A DNA stretch of 64,000 nt from RGIG4079 sp045576735 (GCA_045576735.1 JAZNGZ010000056.1:1-64000); one strand, 5' to 3'; positions 37,124 to 44,785 are shown, counted from the stretch's first letter. The notes: generated by a model from the letters alone, not told the origin. Made by a program: numbers and translations.

Positions 37124-37194
37124 GGAGAGGTAGCTCAATTGGTAGAGCAACGTAATTGGACGTTAGGTTTCGGGTTCGAGTCCCGCCCTCTCCA
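37124..37194 (+). tRNA. tRNA-like gene 3 with short anticodon arm
   Basis: The acceptor GGAGAGG/CCTCTCC is perfect. The D-arm GCTC-AATTGGTA-GAGC is canonical. The T-arm CGGG-TTCGAGT-CCCG has four pairs plus a mismatch. The anticodon arm AACGT-AATTGG-ACGTT has a 6-base loop and uses the position-26 base. No U33 and no clear anticodon can be placed. No CCA is encoded. Confidence 0.5.
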
Positions 37195-37295
37195 CTACTT
37201 AGTTTTCATTGTTATTTAAGGTTATTAGATTCAATGTGTATTTTTCATGGTATTAGATGTTACCCACTCGGTTCGGGAGAATAGGGTGGGATTTT

Positions 37296-37430
37296 AATTA
37301 ATTCATAATTGATAATGCATAATTAACCACCTCCCCCCTCCGGGGTACTCCTCCTAAACGAGGTTCAGGAGGAGAGTTACAGGCGCTATGGCAACAATGG
37401 GAGTTATAGGAGAAATAGGAGATATATAAC
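37296..37430 (+). repeat. Spacer A-B-C before the ERF gene
   Basis: A heptamers at 37298-37325 are followed by B at 37325-37380 (CTCCTCCT...AGGAGGAG) and a C tract of GGAGAAATAGGAG type ending near the ERF start. Confidence 0.75.
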
Positions 37431-37442
37431 AATTAAAAATAT

Positions 37443-38093
37443 ATGATTATGGGACAAATGATTTATGAGTCTATCGCGAATGTGATGAAGAAGGTTAAGG
37501 CGATAGACAAGACTCGCAAGAATCAGCAACAAGGGTTCATGTTCCGAGGTATTGATGATGTGATGAATGAGTTGCATACATTGTTTGCCGAGGAGGGTGT
37601 ATTTATTTTGCCGAAGGTGCAGAGCTTTGATGTGAGTGAAAAAGTGACCGAAAAGTTTGACACTTACACCAAGCAAATGAAGAAGTCGATACTCTACTAC
37701 ACGAGAGCGACTATCGAGTTCCATTTTACTGCAAAAGATGGTAGCGAGGTTGTAACTATCAATGTTGGCGAGGCGATGGATAGTGGAGACAAAGGCATGA
37801 ATAAGGCGATGAGTGTCGCATTGAAGTATGCCTTGATGCAGATGTTGTTGATCCCAACGGCAGAGGATAAAGACCCGGACGGAACAACGCCACCACCAAC
37901 GGTACCCAAGACGATAAAGGATTTTATCAATGGGTTGAATCCGAATGTGGATTTTGAGTTGATAGATGTGTTGGATAAGATAGACAATGCCAAGACGAAG
38001 GATGAAGTAAATGCCTTGTGGCACGCAAATAAGACTATCGATAAAGCGAGTGTGTTGCGAGAGTGGGCAGTGTGGAAAGGGAAACAACTTTAG
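37443..38093 (+). CDS. ERF-family single-strand annealing protein
   Basis: This 216-residue protein carries the ERF core: IYESIANVMKKVKAIDKTRK, QGFMFRGIDDVMNELHTLF, then GEAMDSGDKGMNKAMSVALK and YALMQMLLIPT. ERF proteins anneal complementary single strands during phage recombination. The linker after DKDPDGTTPPP leads to a helical C-terminus. A second ATG lies two codons in. The stop is followed at once by an A module. Confidence 0.88.
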   Translation: MIMGQMIYESIANVMKKVKAIDKTRKNQQQGFMFRGIDDVMNELHTLFAEEGVFILPKVQSFDVSEKVTEKFDTYTKQMKKSILYYTRATIEFHFTAKDGSEVVTINVGEAMDSGDKGMNKAMSVALKYALMQMLLIPTAEDKDPDGTTPPPTVPKTIKDFINGLNPNVDFELIDVLDKIDNAKTKDEVNALWHANKTIDKASVLREWAVWKGKQL

Positions 38094-38282
38094 TGATTGA
38101 TAATTGATAATTCATAATTCATAATTCATAATGCATAATGCATAATTAACCCCCTCCCCCTTAACCCCTCAGTCCTGCGGACAGCCCCCCTATCAAAGCA
38201 GGGGGGCAATAACTCCTCCTAAACGAGGTTCAGGAGGAGAGTTGGTGGGAGAGATAAGCGAAATAGGAGAAATAAGAGATAT
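38091..38282 (+). repeat. Spacer A-B-B-C before the replication gene
   Basis: Heptamer A repeats (38100-38148) are followed by a B of the CCTCAGTCCTGCGGACAG type, a second B with CTCCTCCT/AGGAGGAG, and a C tract ending in GAAATAAGAGATAT just before the ATG. Confidence 0.8.
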
Positions 38283-39173
38283 ATGAGTTATATAGAATTG
38301 ATAAATAGGTTTTGGCGGATTAGAGGTTGGGTGGGAATGTCATCGTATGAGGCAGACCTCTATATGTATCTACTGCATCGGTGCAACCAAGGCAGATGGG
38401 TAAATCCCTTTGAGGTATCGACCCGGGAGATAGAGCGTGACTTGATGATATCGAGGCCTACGATTATCAAGGCTCGTGCGACACTTCAATCTCATGGATT
38501 GATAGACTATCGAGAGGGTAAAACGAAGGGAAAATCTCCGGCATATTCGATAGCATATTCGATAAAAAAATCGGGTGATTGTGTAAAGGAGATTAACACA
38601 ATAGGCAGTGATTGTGTAAACGTGGCTAACACAATCGGGGTTGATTGTGTAAACGATTGTGTAAAGGAGATTAACACAATCGCAGAAAAAAAAGAAAGTT
38701 TCCCCCCACACCCCCCTTATAAAGAAAAAAAAGAAATAAATAAAGAAAAAAGAATCTCGCTTCGCTCGATACGCACGACGCGCGCGAGAGAGAGAGTTTT
38801 GATTTTGGGGGAAGGAAATCTTAAGGCGATAGAGCAGTTGAGAGTTTCATTTTCTTCTCGCATGGCTCGAGAAACATTGATGCGCCAGAATGGAATTTCT
38901 TCGGTGGAAGAATACCGAAGAATATGCGATGAGATTCTTGGCGAGTGGGCTATCACAAAAGGAGAGGATTTTGAAATCACCGAGGACGTGAGGAAGCATT
39001 TCATAAATTTGGTAAGAGTAAAAAGCGAAAAAAGAAAAAGCAAGGGGGGCGGCCGGGAACCGACAATGGCTGAAAGAGATGCCGAGCGTGAGCGAAAGAA
39101 AGCGGAGCGTGAGGCGCATGACGCAACAGCAATCACCTTTGTGGAGTATATGAGGAGGGTGAATAATGCATAG
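38283..39173 (+). CDS. Replication initiator-like protein with internal iterons
   Basis: This 296-residue protein has an N-terminal winged-helix domain (MSSYEADLYMYLLHRCNQGR and STREIERDLMISRPTIIKAR, about 20-75), of the replisome-organiser kind. A linker with a tandem DCVKEINTIG-like repeat (about residues 99-133) is coded by DNA iterons. A charged C-terminus includes RICDEILGEWAI. The layout mirrors lambda O, where the origin lies inside the initiator gene. Specific family naming is not certain. Confidence 0.65.
   Translation: MSYIELINRFWRIRGWVGMSSYEADLYMYLLHRCNQGRWVNPFEVSTREIERDLMISRPTIIKARATLQSHGLIDYREGKTKGKSPAYSIAYSIKKSGDCVKEINTIGSDCVNVANTIGVDCVNDCVKEINTIAEKKESFPPHPPYKEKKEINKEKRISLRSIRTTRARERVLILGEGNLKAIEQLRVSFSSRMARETLMRQNGISSVEEYRRICDEILGEWAITKGEDFEITEDVRKHFINLVRVKSEKRKSKGGGREPTMAERDAERERKKAEREAHDATAITFVEYMRRVNNA
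38541..38681 (+). other. Candidate phage origin (iterons) inside the initiator gene
   Basis: Four direct copies of GATTGTGTAAA start at 38577, 38610, 38643 and 38655, the first three spaced by exactly 33 bases. Three inverted TTAACACAAT/CTAACACAATC copies lie at 38593, 38626 and 38671. Two copies of GCATATTCGATA precede them (38541-38564), and an A-rich tract suited to melting follows (38683-38755). Confidence 0.6.
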
Positions 39174-39266
39174 TTCATAATTGACCCCTCAGTCGCGGAG
39201 CGACGGCTCCCCTAAAACAGGGGAGCACTGAGAGAAATAGGAGTAATAAGAGTTATAGAAGAAATT
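39164..39266 (+). repeat. Spacer A-B-C
   Basis: A begins within the last codons of the initiator (AATGCATAG gives its stop). B has GTCGCggaGCGAC and GCTCCCCT/AGGGGAGC. C is GAGAAATAGGAGTAATAAG. Confidence 0.75.
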
Positions 39267-39458
39267 ATGAAATACAAGATTAAGAAAGGGCAATATTTTT
39301 ACGGCTACTTAAGGGGTGCGTATCGCATCTATAAGGCCGATGCAGATAGTGAAGATATACGCAAGAGTGGCAGTGGTTCGACAGTGTGGAATGAGCCGAA
39401 TTATGCGACGCAAGCGGAGGCGAGACAACGAGTTAAAGAGTTGAATGGATGGGCGTAG
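39267..39458 (+). CDS. Small phage protein, unknown
   Basis: This 63-residue protein starts MKYKIKKGQYFYGYLRGAYR and ends AEARQRVKELNGWA. No family was recognised. It overlaps the nuclease gene start by 10 bases. Confidence 0.5.
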   Translation: MKYKIKKGQYFYGYLRGAYRIYKADADSEDIRKSGSGSTVWNEPNYATQAEARQRVKELNGWA

Positions 39459-39862
39459 ATTGGGAGAAGGTATTCAGAGAAGCGAAAGAGACGAAACACC
39501 GGAAGAAGCCGAGTGATGAGGAGCATCGGTTACAAGTGGCTTGCGTGAGGTGGTTTCGGTTGCAATACCCTCAGTGGTCGCATGCTTTATTCGCGGTTCC
39601 GAATGGTGGTAGGCGAGATGCTACTACCGGTGCGAAGTTAAAGGCAGAGGGAGCACTTGCCGGGGTGAGTGATTTGATTCTGCTCAAGAGTAATGCCGAC
39701 TATGGTGCTTTGTTGATAGAGATGAAGACGCAGAAAGGGCGGCAGAGTGAACAGCAGAAATGGTGGGAGGAGTTGATAACTCAAGACTGCTACAAGTATG
39801 TGGTGTGTAGGAGTGTTGATGACTTTGTGCGAGAGGTGGAGGGGTATTTGGATAATTCATAA
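39449..39862 (+). CDS. VRR-NUC domain nuclease
   Basis: This 137-residue protein has the VRR-NUC pattern: HRLQVACVRWFRLQYP with the first acidic site nearby, then FAVPNGGRRDATTGAKLKAE, LAGVSDLILL, and the catalytic LLIEMKTQKGRQSEQQ. VRR-NUC enzymes cut branched DNA and act in phage recombination. The last codons (YLDNS) run into the A spacer, which supplies the stop. Confidence 0.85.
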   Translation: MGVDWEKVFREAKETKHRKKPSDEEHRLQVACVRWFRLQYPQWSHALFAVPNGGRRDATTGAKLKAEGALAGVSDLILLKSNADYGALLIEMKTQKGRQSEQQKWWEELITQDCYKYVVCRSVDDFVREVEGYLDNS

Positions 39863-39918
39863 TTGACCACCTCCCCAACTATGGGAGAGATGGGAGATAT
39901 AAGAGAAATAAGAGGGAT
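39849..39918 (+). repeat. Spacer A, shortened B, and C
   Basis: GATAATTCATAATTG (A, with the upstream stop) is followed by CCACCTCCCC without its hairpins and a C tract GGGAGATATAAGAGAAATAA. Confidence 0.7.
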
Positions 39919-40824
39919 ATGAGTAATATAGAATTGATAAATAGTGAGGTGGTGTTTCTCAAGGAGGGGCACACCTATTGGAAAGGGGAGCAGCAGTTGA
40001 GTGGGATAACATCTTTACTTGACAGGCAGTTGTTTCCGGATAAGTATATTGGGGTGTCAAGTGCGACTCTTGATAGGGCAAAAGACCGAGGCACAAAGGT
40101 GCATGAAGGAATAGAATGGTATGACGCCTTAGGGGAGATAGACCCTGAAGTGAGCCGAGAGATAGAGGCGTATCAACGCATAAAGGTAAGCCATAGATTG
40201 TTGACTATCGCAAATGAGTATCTTGTTAGTGATAATGACTATGTGGCCTCGAGCATTGATGTGGTGTTTGAGGATTATAGTCTTGCCGACATCAAGACAA
40301 CATCGTCGTTGAACGAAGAGTATGTTAGTTGGCAGTTGAGTATCTACGCTTACCTATTTGAGTTGCAGAATCCCGGGAAGAAGGTGCCAAGGTTGTTGGC
40401 GATATGGTTGCCTAAAGCGGAGTATGGGAAACCGAAGATGGTAGAGGTGTCGAGGAAGCCGAGTGAGTGGTGTGCTGAATTGATAGCATGCGACAAGCGA
40501 GGCGAGCAGTATGTTCCACCGGTAATGGCCGAGAGTGAGGCGAGATTAGTGCTGCCCGGCAGTGTGGTGCAGACGGTAATCGACATTGAGCGAGAGTTGA
40601 AGCGATTGCAAGGGTTGAAGAAAGAGTTGCAAACGGGTTTGCTTGAGGAGATGAAGAAGGCGAAAGTGAAGACGTTTAAGGGCGGAGGCTTGCAGCTGAT
40701 CTACAAAGAGGCGACTACTCGACAAAGCATTGACACGAAGTTATTGCAAGAGAAGTACCCCGAAATATATGATGAATGTTTGAAAGAAAGTGAAGTAAAA
40801 GAATCAATAACAATAAAAATTTAG
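39919..40824 (+). CDS. PD-(D/E)XK exonuclease-like protein
   Basis: This 301-residue protein has the RecB-like nuclease motifs: GTKVHEGIEWYDALGE (about 55), SSIDVVFEDYSLADIKTTSS (about 112, the D...DxK core) and YVSWQLSIYAYLFELQ (about 135, the QxxxY motif). It is a likely partner of the ERF annealing protein, together forming a phage recombination pair. The C-terminal 90 residues are helical. Its stop is 6 bases before the next start. Confidence 0.8.
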   Translation: MSNIELINSEVVFLKEGHTYWKGEQQLSGITSLLDRQLFPDKYIGVSSATLDRAKDRGTKVHEGIEWYDALGEIDPEVSREIEAYQRIKVSHRLLTIANEYLVSDNDYVASSIDVVFEDYSLADIKTTSSLNEEYVSWQLSIYAYLFELQNPGKKVPRLLAIWLPKAEYGKPKMVEVSRKPSEWCAELIACDKRGEQYVPPVMAESEARLVLPGSVVQTVIDIERELKRLQGLKKELQTGLLEEMKKAKVKTFKGGGLQLIYKEATTRQSIDTKLLQEKYPEIYDECLKESEVKESITIKI

Positions 40825-40830
40825 AGACAT

Positions 40831-41238
40831 ATGGCAAATAGTATGACAGGGCGAGTGCATTTTATCTCGCCAACAGAGACGATCGCATCAAAGAATGATG
40901 CTAATAAAACATTTCAAAAAAGAATAATCGTGCTTGACTGCACACGCTATGACCAATATACCGGAGAGCGAGGATTTGAGAATTACCCGTCGTTTGAGTT
41001 TGGTGGAGATAAGTGCCGAATGCTTGACGGATATAAAGAGGGCGATGTTGCAACGGTGTGGTTTGACTTGCAGGGGCGAAAGTTTACCGGAGAAGATGGC
41101 AAAGAGCGATGGTTTACCACGATAAAGGGGTATAAAGTGGAGTTGGTGCGAGGGAGAAACGGCGCGACCGGCACAACTCAAGCCGTTGCAGAGAGTGTAA
41201 GCGGTGAATTGCCGGAGAATGATGAGTTGCTGTTTTAG
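40831..41238 (+). CDS. DUF3127-type OB-fold-like protein
   Basis: This 135-residue protein has the DUF3127 pattern: MTGRVHFISPTETIASKNDA, FQKRIIVLDCTRYDQYTGER, then FDLQGRKFTG. These proteins are thought to bind single-stranded DNA as OB folds. The C-terminal acidic tip SGELPENDELLF resembles SSB tails. It is adjacent to the annealing and exonuclease genes. Confidence 0.75.
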   Translation: MANSMTGRVHFISPTETIASKNDANKTFQKRIIVLDCTRYDQYTGERGFENYPSFEFGGDKCRMLDGYKEGDVATVWFDLQGRKFTGEDGKERWFTTIKGYKVELVRGRNGATGTTQAVAESVSGELPENDELLF

Positions 41239-41417
41239 TAATTCATAATTCATAATTCATAATGCATAATGCATAATTAACCCCCTCCCTTAACCCCTCA
41301 GTCCTACGGACAGCTCCCCTGCCCTTAGGGGAGCACTATCTTAGGGGATAGGAGAAATAAGGCTACTAAGTCCACTAAGTCCACTATGGGAGGTATAAGA
41401 GAAATAGGAGGAATAGA
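41237..41417 (+). repeat. Spacer A-B-C, fullest intergenic copy
   Basis: A (41239-41280) contains at least five heptamers. B (41280-41335) has CCTACGG and GCTCCCCT...AGGGGAGC. C runs GATAGGAGAAATAAGGC, then CTACTAAGTCCACTAAG repeats, then AGAGAAATAGGAGGAATAG up to the ATG. Confidence 0.85.
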
Positions 41418-41867
41418 ATGTTGTATGATATGACGAGGGAGCTTGATGTTAAGAAGCTCGAGTCGCGGATAGAGAAGGCGAAGGAAAGGGGTGGGTTGGT
41501 GGAGTTTACCGAGAAGCGTCAGCGGTCGGTAGATCAGAATAGTTATTACCAGGTTATCACGGCATATTTTGGAGCGATGACCGGAAGGACTAAGGAGTAT
41601 GTGCAGCGTTGCTATTTTAAGGGTTTGGTTAATAGAGACCTCTTTGTGAAGGAGGTTTATGATGAGTTGACGAAGCAGAAGATGGCGATGTATCGCAGTA
41701 CGACGACGATGAGTGAGGAGGAGATGGCGTTGGCCATAGACCGCTTCAGGAATTGGGCGTCAATGGAAGCAAATATATATATCCCTTCGGGTGAGGAATA
41801 TAGAGAAAGTCAAGCGTTACAACGAGAGATGACAATGGAGATAGAGTATGCGAGAAGATTTATATAA
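41418..41867 (+). CDS. NinB-like recombination protein
   Basis: This 149-residue protein has the KRQRSVDQNSYYQVITAYF pattern seen in NinB/Orf family proteins, which mediate phage recombination in place of RecFOR. MSEEEMALAIDRFRNWASME follows. It overlaps the next gene by 20 bases. Confidence 0.65.
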   Translation: MLYDMTRELDVKKLESRIEKAKERGGLVEFTEKRQRSVDQNSYYQVITAYFGAMTGRTKEYVQRCYFKGLVNRDLFVKEVYDELTKQKMAMYRSTTTMSEEEMALAIDRFRNWASMEANIYIPSGEEYRESQALQREMTMEIEYARRFI

Positions 41868-42099
41868 GGCTGTTGAATTGGTAATTGAGCGGAGGGTGGT
41901 TGAAGGTAAGATGTCAATCACCCTCATTCAATTACAAGGGTTGATGCCGGGCGAGGATAAAGAGGAGTTGAAGGAATGTATGCGAGAGTTGGCACGGAGA
42001 GGCAGATATAAGGCTGGGCTGACAGTCAATAAGATTCCGATGATAAAATTGAGAGTAAAAGATTGGGTTATCCCGGTAGTTTCAAAAAAGGGAATATGA
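41848..42099 (+). CDS. Small phage protein, unknown
   Basis: This 83-residue protein (MREDLYKAVELVIERRVVEG) ends in a basic strand with KIPMIKLRVKDWVIPVVSKK. A winged-helix fold is possible. No family was recognised. A 14-codon ORF at 42096-42140 links it to the next gene. Confidence 0.45.
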   Translation: MREDLYKAVELVIERRVVEGKMSITLIQLQGLMPGEDKEELKECMRELARRGRYKAGLTVNKIPMIKLRVKDWVIPVVSKKGI

Positions 42100-42136
42100 T
42101 AGGAGCCGAGTATAGATTTAAGAAGAAAGGAGAAGA

Positions 42137-42679
42137 ATGAAAAAAGCAATAATACAAAGGGTGGCGAAGGAGTTTCGCGTTGGGGTGAAGTCGCTACGAA
42201 TAGGAGAGAAACAAACTCGTGATGTGATCGAGGCACGATATGCCTATGCCGTTGTGTTGATGGTTATGGGTGAGGATGTGCGGAGTGAATTGATGCGAGA
42301 GTTGGAGATGCGAGAGCCGGTGGCAGTTGATTATGAGTTGCGGTCGGAGGAGTTTTTCCGGTTGTCGAAGCAGTTTAGGCGACAGGTAGAAGAAATAACA
42401 AAAAAATTAGGTGTAGATGGTAGATTTGACAAATATGCAAGCGCGCACCCTGCAAAGATTGATAAGTGGCTACAAGTCCTTGCTGAGTCGGAAACCACGA
42501 AGCGAGCAGAGTTGCCGAGAAGCAAACGAGGTAAGACATTGCACTCGTTTGATTTCACAGTTGGAGAAGAAGCTGCAATGCAACGGGCATGTGAGGAAGC
42601 GGAGGAGTATATGAATGGGTATGGGAAAGGTGTGGAATATATGCCTATTGTGGATAGGAAACACTATTGTAATTCATAA
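42137..42679 (+). CDS. DnaA domain IV-like protein, possible frameshifted tail
   Basis: This 180-residue frame starts MKKAIIQRVAKEFRVGVKSL, followed by IGEKQTRDVIEARYAYAVVL. This resembles the DNA-binding helix-turn-helix of DnaA domain IV. The first 95 residues look like one protein. A run of seven A (42400-42406) is followed by the 80-residue rest. With six A the gene would stop at once, just before the ATG at 42417. So the second half may be another gene's region read in the wrong frame. The stop is supplied by an A-type sequence. Confidence 0.5.
   Translation: MKKAIIQRVAKEFRVGVKSLRIGEKQTRDVIEARYAYAVVLMVMGEDVRSELMRELEMREPVAVDYELRSEEFFRLSKQFRRQVEEITKKLGVDGRFDKYASAHPAKIDKWLQVLAESETTKRAELPRSKRGKTLHSFDFTVGEEAAMQRACEEAEEYMNGYGKGVEYMPIVDRKHYCNS
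42417..42614 (+). CDS. Alternative small gene overlapping the DnaA-like frame
   Basis: ATG at 42417, preceded by TAG in the same frame, opens 65 codons (MVDLTNMQARTLQRLISGYK). REANEVRHCTRLISQLEKKL looks like a natural helix. If the DnaA-like gene truly ends in the A run, this is the next gene. Both readings cannot be fully correct unless slippage is programmed. Confidence 0.35.
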   Translation: MVDLTNMQARTLQRLISGYKSLLSRKPRSEQSCREANEVRHCTRLISQLEKKLQCNGHVRKRRSI

Positions 42680-42743
42680 TGCGGAGTAAAGAATGCGGAA
42701 TTGAGCCCTTGGCAGTATGGAGCTTGGGCGGAAAGGAGGAGGA

Positions 42744-42925
42744 ATGAATAATATAGAATTATATAACGACCATTTTCAAAATTACAAGACCTATCAAATT
42801 CCAAAGGCTCAACTTGTAATCAATTGTTTAAGATTTGGAAAGGAATGAAGGAAGGAGAACGGCTGACATCTTTTGTTGAGCCGAGGTATAGTAATGGTAA
42901 ATGTGAAAATTTGATAGAGTTATGA
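42744..42925 (+). pseudogene. Internally deleted gene, possible DNA methyltransferase 5' remnant
   Basis: The frame from 42744 begins MNNIELYNDHFQNYKTYQIP then KAQLVI, which resembles the N-terminus of phage adenine methyltransferases, but stops after 34 codons. Another frame from about 42836 (MKEGERLTSFVEPRYSNGKC) runs to a TGA at 42925 and overlaps the next ATG. This looks like two ends joined after an internal deletion with loss of frame. The origin of the 3' piece is unknown. Confidence 0.4.
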
Positions 42926-43125
42926 CAATCGAAACAAAGTACAACATAGGCGATGAGGTGTGGTACAAAGGTTTTAAAGAAATCTTTCATGATAGAATAT
43001 CCGATATTCGTATCAAAGTAGATTGCCTTGGGGAAATACATATTGACTACGAATTATGGAACGATGTAATTAAAGAAGAGTGCAAACTTTTCCCAACCAA
43101 AGAAGAACTATTAAAGAGGTTGTAG
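42922..43125 (+). CDS. Small phage protein, unknown
   Basis: This 67-residue protein starts MTIETKYNIGDEVWYKGFKE, an SH3/KOW-like small-barrel start (GDEVWY), and ends LFPTKEELLKRL. It opens the AT-rich cargo block. Confidence 0.5.
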   Translation: MTIETKYNIGDEVWYKGFKEIFHDRISDIRIKVDCLGEIHIDYELWNDVIKEECKLFPTKEELLKRL

Positions 43126-43126
43126 T

Positions 43127-43600
43127 ATGAACGAATTTGATTGTAAACGAATATTGGTGTCATGTCAACCAAGATATTGGAACGATAGCGAAGTAAATGG
43201 TCTTGACGATATAGACTTTTACGAAAGCAAAGGTCAAGGAACACCTGTAATACCTTGTGCAGAACAAATTAAAGATGAACCTACAAATGTAGTCCATTCA
43301 GACCATTGGGTATGGCGACCTATTATTGACGTAGAAACAGGTCAGATTATAAATTGGGATAAACAAGTAGATGCCTACATTCATTATAAGGTTTGTGACG
43401 CATTTGAGTGTATTTTTCAAGATAACAATGGGCTGACAATAACAATGTATGATGGTTATGTTCCTCCTTTTATGTACCCTAAAAGAGAGGGTTATGGGGA
43501 CTACATAATCTTAGATGTTGATGAATGTGGATATATCCAACATTGGGATAAAGAACAAGTTTATAGATTCTTAAAGGATCTACTACTAAAAAGTTTGTAG
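43127..43600 (+). CDS. Phage protein, unknown
   Basis: This 157-residue acidic protein has no recognised motif (DHWVWRPIIDVETGQIINWD). It is rich in aromatic residues. Its start is one base after the previous stop. Confidence 0.5.
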   Translation: MNEFDCKRILVSCQPRYWNDSEVNGLDDIDFYESKGQGTPVIPCAEQIKDEPTNVVHSDHWVWRPIIDVETGQIINWDKQVDAYIHYKVCDAFECIFQDNNGLTITMYDGYVPPFMYPKREGYGDYIILDVDECGYIQHWDKEQVYRFLKDLLLKSL

Positions 43601-43601
43601 T

Positions 43602-43826
43602 ATGAAAGCAATTATAAACGAAATAGTAATTCACGGCATTAAATATCAAGCAGTAGATGAGCGATTAGGTGATTGTAATTTTACTTGTAAGGATTGCGAC
43701 ATCTACAAAAATAGTTGGCAATTACCCTTATGCTGTGAAGATAAGTATAAAAAAGTAATTCATTCTTGTTGCGAACAATTTAAAAATGGAATAAAGAGAA
43801 TATGGAAAAAAGTTTTAACGAAGTAA
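43602..43826 (+). CDS. Cys-rich small protein, paralogue 1
   Basis: This 74-residue protein has the pattern IVIHGIKYQAVDERLGDCNF then CKDCDIYKNSW and LCCEDKYKKV. It is similar in outline to the next gene. The Cys pairs suggest a small metal-binding fold. It overlaps the paralogue by 25 bases. Confidence 0.55.
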   Translation: MKAIINEIVIHGIKYQAVDERLGDCNFTCKDCDIYKNSWQLPLCCEDKYKKVIHSCCEQFKNGIKRIWKKVLTK

Positions 43827-44026
43827 GCATAATAATCAACGGAGTAAGATATGATGCAGTGGATTTCCCATACAAGTCAGCACCTAACAAGTGTGAGAGT
43901 TGTGAAATCTTTGACCATTGTTTCCAACAAGGGAAAGAGGAGATGAAGGACATATGCAGCTTGGCAGAAGAACGGGGTTCAAAGCGAGTTGTCTTTAAAT
44001 ATTCAACTATAAAGTTTGAGAAATGA
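43802..44026 (+). CDS. Cys-rich small protein, paralogue 2
   Basis: This 74-residue protein has SIIINGVRYDAVDFPYKS then CESCEIFDHCFQQ. Spacing of the Cys pairs matches the preceding gene, so a tandem duplication is likely. Function is unknown. Confidence 0.55.
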   Translation: MEKSFNEVSIIINGVRYDAVDFPYKSAPNKCESCEIFDHCFQQGKEEMKDICSLAEERGSKRVVFKYSTIKFEK

Positions 44027-44613
44027 AAACAAAAATAGAAATTAAATCAATATGGGGTAGCGTGTTGTTCAGCTACGAAAAAGAAGATAACACAATTAAA
44101 GATACATTGGAAGAAGCCGTAAGGAGTGGCGCAGATCTCGGTGATGCCAATCTCTGTGGTGCCAATCTCCGTGGTGCCAATCTCGGTGGTGCCTATCTCG
44201 GTGATGCCAATCTCGGTGATGCCAATCTCTGTGGTGCCAATCTCCGTGGTGCCAATCTCCGTGGTGCCAATCTCGGTGGTGCCAATCTCGGTGATGCCAA
44301 TCTCCGTGGTGCCAATCTCTGTGGTGCCAATCTCGGTGATGCCAATCTCTGTGGTGCCAATCTCGGTGATGAATGGGGTGAGTTGCAAAGTTCAAGCGAT
44401 GTATTAATAGTCGGTCCAATCGGTTCTCGCAATGACTATACGACCATATACCATACCGACAAAGGAATATTTGTGCGATGTGGGTGCTTCAGAGGCTCGT
44501 TAAATGAGTTTAGTGAGAAAGTGAAAGAAATACATGGAGAGAGCAACCACGCCAAGGATTACTTGGCATTGATTGATTTTGTAAAAGCGAAGTATGATGA
44601 ACGAGAAGATTAA
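44023..44613 (+). CDS. Pentapeptide-repeat protein with homogenised 15-base repeats
   Basis: This 196-residue protein has 16 perfect-phase pentapeptides (ADLGD, ANLCG, ANLRG, ANLGG and so on; 44131-44370). These form a right-handed quadrilateral helix in this superfamily. A C-terminal domain of about 80 residues follows (SDVLIVGPIGSRNDYTTIYH). Pentapeptide proteins of this shape may mimic DNA, as in Qnr. At DNA level the units vary only at two codon sites, so all frames stay open on both strands. The function is unknown. Confidence 0.8.
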   Translation: MKTKIEIKSIWGSVLFSYEKEDNTIKDTLEEAVRSGADLGDANLCGANLRGANLGGAYLGDANLGDANLCGANLRGANLRGANLGGANLGDANLRGANLCGANLGDANLCGANLGDEWGELQSSSDVLIVGPIGSRNDYTTIYHTDKGIFVRCGCFRGSLNEFSEKVKEIHGESNHAKDYLALIDFVKAKYDERED

Positions 44614-44785
44614 GGCGAAAGCAGAGCAACTCTATCCACCTGAAGAAAAGGCGAGCGAGTATGTGGCTTTTTTGAGAGGGGTAAGAATGGTTGTAGAGCA
44701 GTTGATGAAGTTACCAATAGATAAAGCATTATTGCGAATTGTCGAACTAAATGAGGAATTGAACAATGAGAGAAATAAAATTTAG
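44594..44785 (+). CDS. Small helical phage protein, unknown
   Basis: This 63-residue protein (MMNEKIKAKAEQLYPPEEKA) is helical and charged. It overlaps both neighbours by 20 bases. Confidence 0.45.
   Translation: MMNEKIKAKAEQLYPPEEKASEYVAFLRGVRMVVEQLMKLPIDKALLRIVELNEELNNERNKI

Noticed and set aside
38577..38681. CRISPR-like short repeats
   Set aside because: The units include inverted copies, have no unique spacers, and lie in frame inside a coding sequence; iterons explain them better.
44047..44432. Several further ORFs across the pentapeptide repeat on both strands
   Set aside because: They are by-products of stop-free 15-base repeats; only the 44023-44613 frame has a pentapeptide pattern, sensible flanks and neighbours with matching overlaps.
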